Shown here: positions 40,030 through 53,291 of the stretch, piece by piece | Position numbering within the stretch: position 1 is the first letter of the stretch | How the letters are laid out: every line of letters begins with the position of its first letter | Notes under the pieces: model-generated | What the model saw: the letters and a program-made list of their open reading frames with translations, nothing else | Database searches by the model: none | What the model was told of the DNA's origin: nothing | Program-made: the position numbers and the translations under genes | Assembly (NCBI RefSeq): GCF_964340395.1 | Contig: NC_135550.1 | Location: forward strand, 12,389,408-12,453,407 | DNA length: 64,000 bases | Reading direction: 5' to 3' | Origin: Glandiceps talaboti | Lineage: Eukaryota > Hemichordata > Enteropneusta > Spengelidae

Positions 40030-40790
40030 TATGGATATATATGGTAGTGGTAGTGATGGCAAAAGCGATCGTGAGGGTGAGGATGGTGAGAATATTAAAG
40101 GGGGAGATAGTGATGGTGGTAGTGGTGGAGACGGTGTTGTAGTGAGGGGGATACTGGTAGTGGCTGTAGTGATGATGGTGGTGTTGGTAGCAGTGATGGA
40201 GCTGGTAGTTGTGGTGGTGGTGGGAATGGTAGTGGTTATAGGGATGGTGGTGGTGGGTCAGTGGTAGTAGTAGTAGTGATGGAGCTGGTGGTGAGGCTGT
40301 GGTGATGGTAGTGGTTGTCATTGTTGTGGCAGTCATGGTTATAGTGGTGATGATGATGGTGGTGGTAGTGATTGTCGTAGTGGTGGAAGTCACGGTTGTT
40401 GTGGCAATGATGGTGATGATGATGAAGGGGGTGGTGGTGATAGTCACGGTTGCAGCGGTGGTTTTGGTGGTGGTAGTGGTTGTGGTGGTGACAGTCACGG
40501 TTGTAGTGGTGGTGGCAGTTACGGCTGTACATGTATAGTGGTGGAGTTGGTGATGGTAGTGGTTGTGGTGACAGTCACGGTTGTATGTAGTGGTGGTGTT
40601 GGTGGTGGTAGTAGTTTTCGGGATGGTGGCAGTCACGGTTGTAGGGTGGTGTTCGTTGTCGTGACAGTCACGGTTGCAGCAGTGGTGGTAGTAAATGTAC
40701 TTGTCGTGGTGGTGGAAGTTACAGTTGTAGTGGTGGTGGTGGAGGGGGAGAAGGAGGAAGAAGAGGAGGAAATAGGGTAGAAATGAGGTT
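40030..40790. repeat. G/T-rich GGT-type repeat block with embedded GTCACGGTTG units
   Basis: About 760 bases made almost entirely of GTG, GTA, GAT and GGT triplets on the plus strand. Within it the phrase CAGTCACGGTTGTAGTGGTG recurs in variant form near 40391, 40443, 40493, 40571, 40629 and 40667. The tract ends in GGAGGAAGAAGAGGAGG. ORFs rich in Thr/His or Val are by-products. Confidence 0.85.
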
Positions 40791-40799
40791 GTACGACAA

Positions 40800-43700
40800 A
40801 GAACCTACACAGCTGTCTTTATCTTATAGCATTCTACATTCTATCCAATGGCATGTAGTTGAGGTAAGAACACAGTTAGTATTCCAGCTGCCATTGATAT
40901 ATAAAGATAAGATAGGGAGTGTATTGATATATCATCACATACCTTGAAATGTCTTCTAGTTATTCATCAATATCTGGTGAGCGATTACGGAAGATCCTGA
41001 TCATTGTGGTTTTCAGTATCTGGTACTACAAATGAACTTGAAAGATACTAGTTCTTCTGACCATGTGCGTGCACTTCTGTGCATTCCAATATGATCTTCC
41101 AGTGTTGTATATACAGCTCTGTTTACGCCTCATCAGACAACCTGGTATACCGTAACAGTTAATAGTAATTATGTGTAAAATGCAAATATGACATCATTTC
41201 ACAGCTGGGCACAGATGGCTGTATTATCATTACACTGTTAAAAAAATCCCACGAATATTAATTAACACGTAGAAATAACGAGGGAGAATCTCTCGGTAAG
41301 CAATTAATATACACGCTCGACTTCGTTGAATGATATTCATTTTTATACTACAAGCTGCTTCATCACCTGGTTTAACTTTCATGGTTTGAGAAATTCATAA
41401 CTGTATAATTTTTCTTTTAAAATTAAATTTTAAAAAATCGTATGATGTACTTTGAGACTATATATATTCAGATGCGGTTCGCTTTCAGACGACAGTTATC
41501 TTTATATATTAGGTAACAACATACATCATCAACTTTTATTCTGTCATGTAACCTTGGTTGCCTTTCCTTGTACAAGTTTCACGATATAATGAGTATAAAA
41601 AAGGGCCCATGGCAGTTTAAAACTAACGCAAGACAAACGTAATTCCTTCGTTTTGTTTTGTTGTTGTTTTTTGGGGGTGGGATGGGGGGTGGGGGTGGGG
41701 GGCAAGAGTTCATTTGCGTGCGTCAAAATCTCAATAAGGATGTTTAATTCTTTACTTTATAAATGGAATCAAACGAGACAATGCTATTTTTCTTGTCTTG
41801 AAGAAATGACAGTCAGAAACGTTGACAACATACACAGGGAGGGATGCATGTTGTTCTAAAATAACCATATGGTCAAGTAACCCCTAATATCTTCTCTCTT
41901 TTTTTTGCAGCAGCAGGCCTGGTTATAGTTCATAAATCTATAGTTATTTGCATAGCTGTTGCGGACCATAAGTTTGCTTACGTAATGAAGTTCCTTTGAG
42001 GGAAAAAAAAAGAATAAAGAGGACAAGAAATAAAAGATGTAATCATCAATCATGGCAAATGCACTACACTCTTTTTTTACCATCGTCATTAAGTAGTCAC
42101 TGATAGTAGCAATACATCAACATAAGATCGTATAACCATAGAGATATTTGCAGGATATTGGCGCATTACACCGTTGTCAATTATAGCTTTGTCTCCTCCA
42201 TTAGCCAGGATATCATGTGATGCTCAATGGTCATTTTACCACGCATAACATAATTGATAATTTCACTCCAATACGCGCAATGGAGATTTTTTTTTTACAT
42301 AAGAGTCTGGTCCCACGGGATTAATAAATCTATGTTCATAAGTTGTACTGTGGTTATTTCTTGCAACCATAAACACACATATTCACAAGTCCTGTCCGAT
42401 ATTTATACTCTTAGGAAAGAAACAGTATCTTGCAGGAGTGACGCATTCGTGATTTTGTTGACTCAACGATGATTGATGACACATCTTTGGAAGGCCCGTC
42501 TCGCGGAAGCGATATCACTCTACACACATCATTAGGCGAAGTAATCAGCCACGAACAACACATCATAATTCTGACGATACTTCAATCCGATGGGTTTAAC
42601 CTTGCCTTGGAAACCATTGCTGTGAATTAAAAATATAAAATATTTAAATGTAATCCTATCGAGATAATGTTGAAACACGATTTCATAGTTAATGACCGAA
42701 GTAAAAATTAGTCAAATTAAAAAACCCGAACAATGCTTCTCAATACTCATACCCATACATCATTTATTGGCAAATTACGATATTACTAAGCCCCCTGGAT
42801 AAAAGTACAGAATTAGAAATATGTAGGTCCATTTGTGTAATTTGATATATAGTTACCTTTCCTCCCTCCGCTGACTAAAAAGAAACGGACGTAGCAAGTA
42901 CAATGCTGAATCGGAAGACAGCAATTCCAACGTAACGACATAAACTCGTTCATTTGAAAAAGAAAAAGAACGGCACATACACTGACATTGTAATGCAATA
43001 GCCACGTCTTCCATATCATGTTATTCGTTCCGATGAGTTTAGTCCAAAATTGATTACCAATTAGAGTTTTGTATTAACATCATGGGACATGAGAATAGTG
43101 ACGATTGATATAGTATACGAGCTTTACTTCAAATAAAATATAACTCATGCGGAAAAAAAAATATGATAGATCGCATCTGCGACTGAAATTGATGTTCCAA
43201 ATTCCATTAACGAGTCGCAGTAATTTTTTTAGGGGGTTAAGTAATTAAATGGAGTTAAAAACTTCTTAACTACTTCGGGCTCTGAATAATTAATAGACAC
43301 ACAGGAGTAGTGAATCTCAGAGCAATTATTGTCGGTTATTTGTCATTAAAACTTGACAAGAGTTTTTTTTATTTTCAATGTTTGAATGACACCTACTGTA
43401 GTGTAGTTATTTTTGGAGATATAGCTTTGAGATCCAAAGCGAGCAGAAAACTATATTACCGCGAAAAGAATACGAAGTACTTGTGTGGTGTTTGGGGATT
43501 CGTCTTCTGAAATATATATTACACAAACAACTATCTTGTTATTGTTGTTACCAATGACACCGTTATACAATAAAATGGAACGCTATTATCTAGTCACATA
43601 CTATAGAAATAACTTCCACTCAACCAACCAAACAACCGAATACAGTTTGATGTACATGTGCATTGAATTAGTTTTGCCACTCTGTTACACTAAAAGATCC

Positions 43701-43929
43701 CTAAAGACTACTCACTAATATATGTGCGGTGGTTAACGCATTACTATGTTTAGCGTGTCATTTCTCTATATAAACAGCTACACCGACCAGCACAAACATG
43801 ACATATTTTTGATACTATTTTTTTTAACAGTTTCACAGTGAATAAAATTTGTTTTCACACGGCGGCTGCACATGTGAATTTTTTTTAATGATAGCAAGGC
43901 TTTGATAGTATTTGAATGTACCGAGATAG
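40800..43929. other. Non-coding, no gene seen
   Basis: AT-rich spacer with a G-run cluster at 41674-41702. Short ORFs show no motif. Confidence 0.5.
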
Positions 43930-44634
43930 TCGATATGTATAGCATAGTATCGTATTATAGTAGTAATATAGTAGAGTGTAGTGAATTACATAGAATAGTA
44001 TAGTACAGTATAGTACAGTGTTGTATAGTGTAGTGTAGTGTAGTGTAGTGTAGTGTAGTGTAGTGTAGTGTAGTGTAGTGTAGTGTAGTGCAGTGCAGTG
44101 CAGTGCAGTACAGTATAACATAGTATAGTACAATACAGTACAGTACAGTACAGTACAGTACAATACAATACAGTACAGTACAGTACAGTACAGTGTAGTG
44201 CAGTACAGTACAGTACAATACAGTACAGTATAGTATAGTATAGTATAGTGCAGTGCAGTACAGCACAGTACAGTATAGTATAGGATAGGATAGCCTAGCA
44301 TAGGACAGCATATTATTGTAGAGAGAACAATGCAGTAAAGTATAGTGCACTACACTACAGTACACTACTATACAGTACAATACATTACAATATAGTGCAG
44401 TGCAGTACCATACAGTACAGAACAGAACAGAACAGTACAGTATAACACAGCACATCATAGCATAGCATAGTATAGGACAGTATATTATAGTAGAGAACAA
44501 TACAATACAGTACAGTACAGTATACTACACTGCAATACACTACTATAAAGTACAATACATTACAATATAGTGAGTGCAGTACAGTACAGTATAGTATAGT
44601 ACAGAATCTTAGTATGATAGAGTATAGTATAGTG
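43930..44634. repeat. Pentamer satellite (TAGTG / CAGTA / TAGTA)
   Basis: Roughly 700 bases of five-base units. A pure TAGTG run (44030-44090) passes through CAGTG to CAGTA and TAGTA. Two blocks inside it share the longer phrase AGAGAACAAT... (about 44318 and 44492), showing a higher-order duplication of about 175 bases. Cys/Thr/Leu/Tyr-periodic ORFs are artefacts. Confidence 0.9.
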
Positions 44635-44853
44635 AACACATATTGCCTGGCCATGAGGGCTATATAGCACCCGTTTATTACACCCAAGGGACTGTGAGTT
44701 ACCAGAATCACATGCTATTTCCCTACTGTGAGTTACCAGAATCACATGCTATTCTTCGGCCGAGGGAAATAGCATGTGATTCTGGTAACTCACAGTCACG
44801 AGGGGGTAATGAACGGTTGCTATAGCCCGAATATAGGCCAGGCAATTTGTGTT
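44635..44853. mobile_element. Foldback element, arms near 90 bp
   Basis: The left arm begins AACACATATTGCCTGGCC and the right arm, reverse-complemented, AACACAAATTGCCTGGCC. They stay paired through GGGCTATA-AGC-ACCGTT, ATTAC, and GACTGTGAGTTACCAGAATC then ACATGCTATTTCCCT. In the left arm the GTGAGTTACCAGAATCACAT block is present twice in tandem, forming the loop side. No ORF. Probably a small foldback transposon. Confidence 0.75.
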
Positions 44854-44859
44854 TAATAA

Positions 44860-46618
44860 TATACCTCATGCTGTGAACTCGCGGTGGCAGACGACATCGT
44901 CAGAAGCTGCCATTTTGACCTGCTGCGAACTCGCGGTGGTCACGTGACCATGTAATAATTGATGGAACTATTTCCCTAGTCATTCTATCACGTGACTGAT
45001 TCTAGCGAATCATGGCACAGCATTATCACTAGGTATATTATAGTACATTATATAGTGTATAAATGGAGTAATATGCATATGCAAAATAACAAAAACAATT
45101 ACTTGATGCAAAAATTACGATTAAGGTTCATAGTTTGTTAACCTTAGAAATGTCATTACCTACCTACGTACGTACACGTAAATAGTCGAAGTTTGTAAAT
45201 AACATCGTCAGTATGTTAATGAGGCACAAACTAAGTTTATGAGCTTTTACTAAAGTGAATATACTTACATAAAATCTTCGATTAAACTATATTCTAGTAT
45301 AATGTTAATGTCGATAAATGCCTATTTTGGCATTGTAGTTTGTGTCCTGGCATATTTAGAACGGTTGCCAAGGGAGTTCCTGTACATCTTTATACGTATG
45401 ATAAATTACGTCATCGGATTGTATATAAGATATATCATAATACCAGGTTTTAGGTAGTAAATTACAAGTGATCGATGGTTAAGTATACATCAGTAAGTAG
45501 AAAATTGTGAATACCTCTTAATATGTAGGAAAAAAAGTACATCCCAAAAAGCTATAAACTCAGCTTGTGTCCCTTTAATCCTCCCAAGCTTTAGTGAAAT
45601 GAAAATTTGCTTCTGCGACGAACACATCGAGTATTATAACTTATAGTAAATGATGGGAAGGATTAGTGATCCACTTCTCCTGCTGTCTGGAGAAGAAATT
45701 CCCACTTAATCAGCATGCATCATTTTGGTTACTCTTAGAATGATTATGTACTTTATTAAAGAGTTATTACGCCAGCGGTCTGACGTGTTCTTACCGATTA
45801 AACCTATTACGTACACCTGCCACCAACTGTCTTGGGCCTTCAAATTTTCCACTTCTGATCAAAGGAATGCTTTTGAGTAGACCTTTTCAAAATATATGTA
45901 AAGACATACGTTTTTTTTTACGCTATCACACTGTTATTGCAATCATCAATCTTTCCTTTATAGACCTTTCAGTGATAATGTCAAGGCTTGAGAACATGGT
46001 CGATGCACATAACACGTTAAACTCCACGTGTACATGTTTGACAAATTTATATGAATATTGATCTTTGTAAACTGCATACTGTCACCGAGTCGAGAGAACC
46101 CTAACGATAATCTCAACCCTGTACAGGAAAAGGTAAACCGTAAGAAACGTCTTCTCTGACGTATATACATGTAGGTGTGGAACGAACGAACGAACGAACA
46201 AACGATACGTTGTGTCTTTGATAGACTATAGAAAAATGCGATTGTTTCGACCTTTTGCCGACCAGAAAAAAAATATATTCACGAAAACTTTTAAAATAGC
46301 AATAATTTTACTTTATTTGTACATGTTAATTAGAGATCTATTTATATAAGTTGAAATCGTGATTAATTGGGGGCAATGATTTTTGGTTGCAGATCCCAAA
46401 AATCAGTTTGATTGGTTTATAGTGCCACCATACTATGTGTACAGCTATACGAATACATGTTTATCCACAGGTGATTCAATAATATAGCACGGTGCACGAT
46501 GTTACGATTACCTTATCATATCTAGCAAAACACGTACAGTTTTAAAAAACTCGCCATCTCGTATATAGGATTTCCCAAATGATCATTTTATTTACACTAC
46601 ACTAAATACTCCTGCATT
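44860..46618. other. Non-coding, no gene seen
   Basis: AT-rich spacer. The phrase GCGAACTCGCGGTGG occurs twice in variant form (44876, 44926). A short (GAAC)n lies near 46176-46192. Confidence 0.5.
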
Positions 46619-46621
46619 TAA

Positions 46622-47014
46622 GGGAGCCTTCAGTATTTACAGGGGGGCGGAGGAAATCACACATGGTCTGTTAAATAAAACATGACCCTCACCCATTCTC
46701 CATTTGTAAAAAGTGACCCCCCCCCCTTTGCCCCATTTTGTAAAACATGACCCTCCCCATGACAATTGCATATACTGAACGTTAATCAATAACCCCATTA
46801 TAATATATGTATACATTACATACAAATTAAATCATTTTGACTCTGTATTAGAAAGCAATATTTGTACATATAAAGTGACAAACAGTAAAAGACTGGCTAG
46901 GTATATTTCTCGTATAATCATACACAATCTATAGTTAGTATCTTAAACGGGTTTTCCATGTTGTGCATATACTCTGTCTGATCTGGGCACTTGTAAAAGT
47001 TGCCTGATATCATT

Positions 47015-47048
<34 letters not shown>

Positions 47049-47156
47049 CCTTCACCTTCAGTATTGCCATTATCAGTGTCACTCTAATCTGACTCACTGG
47101 TACTATTTGAGTCAGTACACGTATCACTGTCCGTGTTGTCTATGACATTAGAAACT

Positions 47157-47221
<65 letters not shown>

Positions 47222-47608
47222 GATATCACCATCATCATCATCACCATCATCATCATATCATCACCATCATATTTTAACAACAACATTCACGGACAGTGTG
47301 AGTGATAAGGTGAGATGGTACACTCAACAAAATTTGTTTATATTTAATTTTCTTACAATACATATATTTTTATTTTTGTACTTTGACATGTAAAGTACTT
47401 GTAAAAATAAAAATAAATGTTGAGTGCTAATCTCACTTTGACATCTTAAAAACACACAAAACCAATTTACAATAATTGAATCTTCGATTTCGTCACAAAA
47501 CTACGGATTGTAAAATGTGACCCTCCCCCAAGAACAGGTTTGTAAAATGTGACCCCCCCCCCTCCTGATTCCCCCGGCCCTCCCCCCTTGTAAATACTGA
47601 AGGCTCCC
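46622..47608. mobile_element. MITE family B, complete copy (987 bp, TAA target duplication)
   Basis: Both ends begin GGGAGCCTTCAGTATTTACA (right end in reverse complement, at least 22 matching bases) and are flanked by TAA (46619-46621, 47609-47611). Subterminal regions at both ends carry the same C-rich phrase TTTGTAAAATGTGACCC in the same orientation, twice on each side, so these are direct rather than inverted. The middle holds two ATC arrays. No transposase frame. The TAA duplication and GGG terminus fit PIF/Harbinger. Confidence 0.82.
46992..47260. repeat. (ATC)n arrays inside MITE B
   Basis: Two ATC runs (about 47011-47047 and 47159-47222) with interspersed ATCACC units. The poly-Ser and poly-Met frames they produce are artefacts. 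Confidence 0.95.
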
Positions 47609-47611
47609 TAA

Positions 47612-50600
47612 CTATTGAAACTTTAATAGTCTATTGAAAAGTCTAGACCGTCTTAAATCTTCGTGATTCAACCATTTCAGTTAGCCAGGTTCCCTTATAC
47701 AGACTGCAATTCCCTTTATAAATGATGTTTCACTTACTTGTGTCAGAAAAAATAGATATGTAAAATGAACTAGTGGTCTGATTATAAATGAGAAGCCATT
47801 CTGCAAATGTCAAGTATTACGTTCATACGCTTATACACAGATGGGATTACGCTAAAGCCTGTCTGAATGATGATAGCATTGAATCCATTTTGATACGATC
47901 ACAAATGACAACAATCTGTCGTAGACACTGCACAGAAAAAAAAAACAGCTCTGGGGTATGGAAAGCTGTTCTGATAATTTTGTATAGGGTTGTCACATGT
48001 GTCGGGCAGGATGTCTGCATTTTTCACTCGCATGATAAATGCGCGGATTAAAACTTGATAACTTCGCAGACATACACAGTAACGTGTTGTAATCGAACAT
48101 TGTGTCTTCAGGCTTTGGACTGTGTTATTTGTTTCAATGGGGAGTGTATGTTGAGTTATACAACTTTGCTATCATCTGAAAAATTTAGCGTTTCCATATG
48201 TGATGACATTGTTGGCTGTATTGCTTTTATACAATCACGTTTTGGGGTGTGAGATGTGAAGTGTGTGAACTATGGAATATGAAGCATGAAGTGTGAAATG
48301 TGGTATAGCAATGTTCTTTGATATGCTACACAGCCTTATGAGCCTGTTTACTGAAATCTGAAATCTGATGTATGAAGATTATTTTTTTTTATGTAAGAAA
48401 TGACCCCAACAGGTGTTTATACTTTTTGGAGTATTCAGTATTGCATTATCTTCGTCTAACTTTAATGTCTGCCACAAAATATCAACGGATTTCATTAATA
48501 ATGACATCTTCTGACGTAGTCTTTGTTATCATACCTACGCAAGAATATTTCTTTATCTGTAGTTTAGTTGTGGATTCCCTGTTGATCAACGTCTCCCTAA
48601 ATGTGAAATAGAATTGAAGTGAAATAGAATTGAAATGCAAAGAATGTTCACAATTATAATTTAATAGACTATGTGAACGGATAAAAAAAATAACAATCAC
48701 CCTGCCTTCAGCGAAGAGTTATGAATTTTGAATTTGTTGAAACCCCTCGTGAACGGCACGGATAATGAATTTAATCCTAACCCAGTGTTATGGGACACTG
48801 GCGCCTGTCTTATCAAACGTGAAATGAAAACGAGTATTCATCGGAAGAAAATGCACAGCTTGGTTGTGATGGGGGCTAGTTGAGAAGTTTCCTACATTTC
48901 CGTCATGTTGGCTCTAAAGTGATTTTCAATGGTCTAATCACATGTAACTTAATATGTACATTTCAATTCTGTAAGTTGGCATCACTTTACTCGAAACAAA
49001 TGTGGTAGTCTCTTCCGACAGGAAATTATTCCATTGGAGTCACATGACAAGCACGGAAATAAAGTACAGTACACGACCTACCTTAGTTTTTTTAACAATA
49101 ATGACAATGTCATGACGTCAAACGGTTTTGCATTCTCCTTGGACCTTCTTTCAGCCATAGTTAAGATAATCGTCGCAAATTTGGTAAAGTGTTATCGGTA
49201 ATATCTTTTAAAGGTATGTATGAGCACATTTCAATATTAGCTTGATAACTTAAGTTGTAGTCAGGAAGTTCAGATTCCTTAAAACATACAAAAAAATGAT
49301 GTCATTTCGTAATATAAACGATGAACTTCAGAATATCGATGTTTGTCCGCTGCGGATATTTGCATAAACGTGTCTTTGTATATCGGTTTGTTTGTCTGTT
49401 GGTCTGTATTGCGGCGAGGACTTGTCAATTCAAACGTTACCCATTCCCTCAATCAAGTTTAAACGTACCCTAGTTGTTGCAAGCACTTTTATGCCTAGGA
49501 AATTGCCGGTAATTACTAGCAGGTGCAGGTGACAAATGGTAAAATTTCCGGTGAATTGCTCTTAAATACTAACATTCAACAGATGACATTTTTAAATTTA
49601 CTGCCATTTAAAAGGTGACATTTCAACTTCAGTTGCATTTGACCTGCAAATGTTGAAGCCAACTCGTAAATTTGTTATTTAATGATAAGTTAACATATTC
49701 TCAGAACTGAACAGTCTCGAACTTACATGATATTATATATCATGACCATAGCTTGGGGAACCTTTTTATTTGGATGAACATGAACATTGTCATCGGTGAT
49801 TATTTTTATTATCAAACATATAAAAATGGGATCATTTGTGACATCACATGTATATAAGCTTTAAGTCTAAGGTGTATTTTATACATTGCTCGGAGTCCCA
49901 AGTTTTAGATTTTAGGAGCATTTTTCTCTCCCATTTAAGATTCATGGATCTTAAAAATAATCTTACCCAAGAGTTAATAGTTCCAAGGCTGAATTTTTGT
50001 GACTATTATTAATAAAAGCTGTTTACTTCTTTCATGTCGGATGAAATTTTCTTTTGCCGACAGATAGGCTTGATGTTGATTAAAATAGAAACTTCATAAG
50101 TAACCCCTCTGGTGGCGGCGATAAAGAAACGAATAAAGAGGCAGATCTAAAGTATCAAAAGTTCCCCCTTGTGCACTAGCATAAATACCATATCCCCCCT
50201 TCACTTTTCCTGACTTGAGGCTCTTACTGAAAATGATCATATAACGATTGTTTCAGCGGAAAGAACATTTGCCCTCGGGAGTTAAGTATAATGTCTTTCT
50301 CTCGACTCAGTACCACCTTGGGGTGTATTACCGCTTACTATATCTGTAAGTATTAGTATTCCGTAACGGCTTCGTCGCCATCCTCTCGGCTGACATGTAA
50401 CGACACATGATAAATGGCCCTTTTTCATAAAAAGAGAAGTTAATGTTCCTGCCAAAGTAAAATTGATTTGAATGAATAACGTAGTCGTATATTTTTGAAT
50501 TATTACATTACTTTAGGAAACATCAGTCTAGCTGAATCAATCTTGTCTTAATGTCTATGCATTCGTGTACTATTAATGTAAAGGGTATACATGTAGGTAC

Positions 50601-52064
50601 TGCACAAATCGTTCAATTTTCATTTCGAAAACTTGAAAGACGTTTTGAATCATTTCGCAAGACAAATTTGTCTTGACACACAGTGCAAGTGTGGCTACAT
50701 TGCTCCTACGAACACACTGTCCTTGATCAACATTTGCACTAGGAAGAGTTTGACCATGCATTGCAGTCAAGGTGTGTTATTCCATTTGACAATGTCAACT
50801 ATAAATCCGGCTGTACAAATAACGTGATGCGAATACAAAGTACTTGACCTGACTTGCTTGATCGGTGAAAATAACAACTTGTGCTCTCTTCATGTAGAAT
50901 TAATATTTTCATTTATAATTAGGATAATCTACACCGTTCTTTATTCGACTCACACCCCCCCCCCTCCCAGCCGCCCCCTCTTATAGTATTGTACATACCC
51001 CTTCCAGTTTTGTGTGGTCATGGTTCCTTGCACATATGATTGTACACGTGGTCTTAGTGGGCAAACTTTAAAAAGACATGGGTAATTTGAAAAAATAAAA
51101 TATGGAAAATCGTCAACGACATGCAAGCTGATTATAAATCATTATATGTGTTGTCGAAGTAGTCGATTTTAATATCAAGTGCATAGTTGTAATCGCTGGT
51201 ACACTCTCAGCAACTTTTTTTTATAAGCAGTCAATTCTATTCGTCGACACTAACACGGGAGACCTGTAGATAGGTAAACAGATTTACATTATGACTACGA
51301 GTGACCCCATTTCTTGAATATAACATATTTTGAAATGTTTATTTTTGTAACTCTGGAGATGTTTTTAAGCAGAAGATTAAAATATATTACAAAAATGTCA
51401 TCGAAAGAACAACGACCGGTTATTGACATTGTGGTAATTGACGTAAAGACTACAGGGGAAATATTTACTGCTAATGAAGTGGAGTATTTCGGTTCTAATA
51501 ATTACTAACTTTATCTCTGATAATGGTCAAACTGATTTTAATGCACCGTAAATTGATACGGTAGAATGGGCTGAGACACATGCGGACGCAAATACACTAA
51601 AACGCTGAAGTAACTGCAGTAGTCAAACTCTAATGACGCTGAAACAAACGAGGGAACCAGCTCATTTGTTATATATATTTCACGTTTAGTAGTGTCATTG
51701 CCCTCACTTAAGTATCTATATATAGTACAACAAACTCAACTTTTAGTTACACAGCCATCAGAAATTCTTCAGACGCGTTTGTCAAGTAGCTTACACACAT
51801 TCATAAGATGTTCATTGCATTGCCTTGGGTAACATTTTTTATGTACTATGAAGCATTGTACAAGTTAGTGTATGTTCAGCTTCCTTGTTAAACTAGGGGT
51901 TTGTTGTACATCATTGTATCTTCTATCTCGCGATCAGCTGGAATCACTCAAAGGATGATTATGTAGCACATGTAGCTGTACGGTTTATGTCAGTTGTACA
52001 GCTACACAAAGGTAGTTCAGTGTTTTGATGATTTAAACATTGTTACAAACCAATATGTGTATTA
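47612..52064. other. Non-coding, no gene seen
   Basis: AT-rich spacer of about 4.4 kb. ORFs at 47788-48252 (+) and 50573-50827 (both strands) have no recognisable domain. An 11-bp stem hairpin occurs at 51971-52006. Confidence 0.5.
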
Positions 52065-52631
52065 GTACAGGTTATCGAGGTTTTATCAAAGCGTCGATTT
52101 ACATCTTTGCTGGTACATTTTTAAAGAGGTTTTGTTAAAGAATTGACTTTTAATACATGTGTGACAGTACAGTTTATCGAGGTTTTATCAAAGCGTCGAT
52201 TTACATCTTCGCTGGTACATATAGTTTATAGAGGTTTTGTTAAAGGGTTGACTTTGCATCTTTTTTCTGTTAGTTACACACATTTTAATGAAGTGTTGTT
52301 AAAGAATTGACTTTACATGTGTGACAGTGCAGTTTATCGAGGGTTTGTTAAAGAATTGACTTTGCATCATTAATCGTCCAGTTTATCAAGGTTGTGTTAA
52401 AGGGACTGGTGTACATTGCATCTCTAACGGTACAGTTTACCGAAGCTGTAATATAAAGGGTGGATTTACATCTTTGACTGATAGTACAGTTATCGTTACA
52501 GGATCGACGCGTTTACCTCTCTGATGTGTATTTTTCGCCACAAATGAAGATTGTAGCTATTAGTTTAAAAATCCTATCGCTAACTCTTAATGGTACAGTT
52601 TATCAAGGAAGTGTTGCTCGATTGACAATGA
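52065..52631. repeat. Degenerate minisatellite of about 50 bp
   Basis: TACAGTTTATCGAGGTTTT recurs with variants near 52067, 52168, 52217, 52331, 52380, 52432 and 52597. Each is followed by a form of TTAAAGAATTGACTTTACAT. Confidence 0.7.
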
Positions 52632-53178
52632 AATTGAGGATACATAACAAGACGTCTCTAAAACAAATTTACAAATCATTTGGATTTCGGAAAGGTTGTT
52701 AATTACGTAAATGGATATAAGCATATAACATTATGCAAATCAACCAACTGGTTGTCATAACACGTGAAAATGGCTGTAACAACCATACTTGGGTTGCATC
52801 ATTTTAAGACTCTTTTCAACTTTAGTTACCGTCATATATACTGACATAATTCCAAAGATCTTAACCTTTTGATATTCAGAGAGTCACCGAAACGTTTGTT
52901 GCCATGACAACATATCCAAATAATCCAAAGCTTGTCGCCAAAGCGTATGATTTTTTTTGCACTTCCTTCCGGATGGTTTGCTATTGTACAGTGAGAGTAA
53001 TATTTGACATCTTTCAAAATCGATACCTAATTGTGCAGTATTGTCTGTGCAAAGTTCAAATTTGACATCGCTGTACCTGAAGATGCCTGTACTGCAGTAG
53101 CTGACAAGGTGGTTGCATCAGTCTAAAGCTGACCAAACATGGTTTTCACCACTCTTCCGATTATTGAAATGTTTTGAA
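52632..53178. other. Non-coding, no gene seen
   Basis: AT-rich spacer. Confidence 0.5.
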
Positions 53179-53241
<63 letters not shown>

Positions 53242-53291
53242 CGCGACAGCGTGAAACTGTCACTCCAGCATATACAGGATACACATTCTGA

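Noticed and set aside
39841-40780. 208-codon Thr/His-rich and Val-rich ORFs
   Set aside because: Produced by the GGT/GTG-type repeat block; composition follows the triplet, with no domain.
43885-44711. 181-codon Cys/Thr/Leu/Tyr ORFs on the minus strand
   Set aside because: Pentamer satellite read through; all frames show five-residue periodicity.
47133-47393. Poly-Ser ORF
   Set aside because: It is the ATC array inside the 987-bp transposon.
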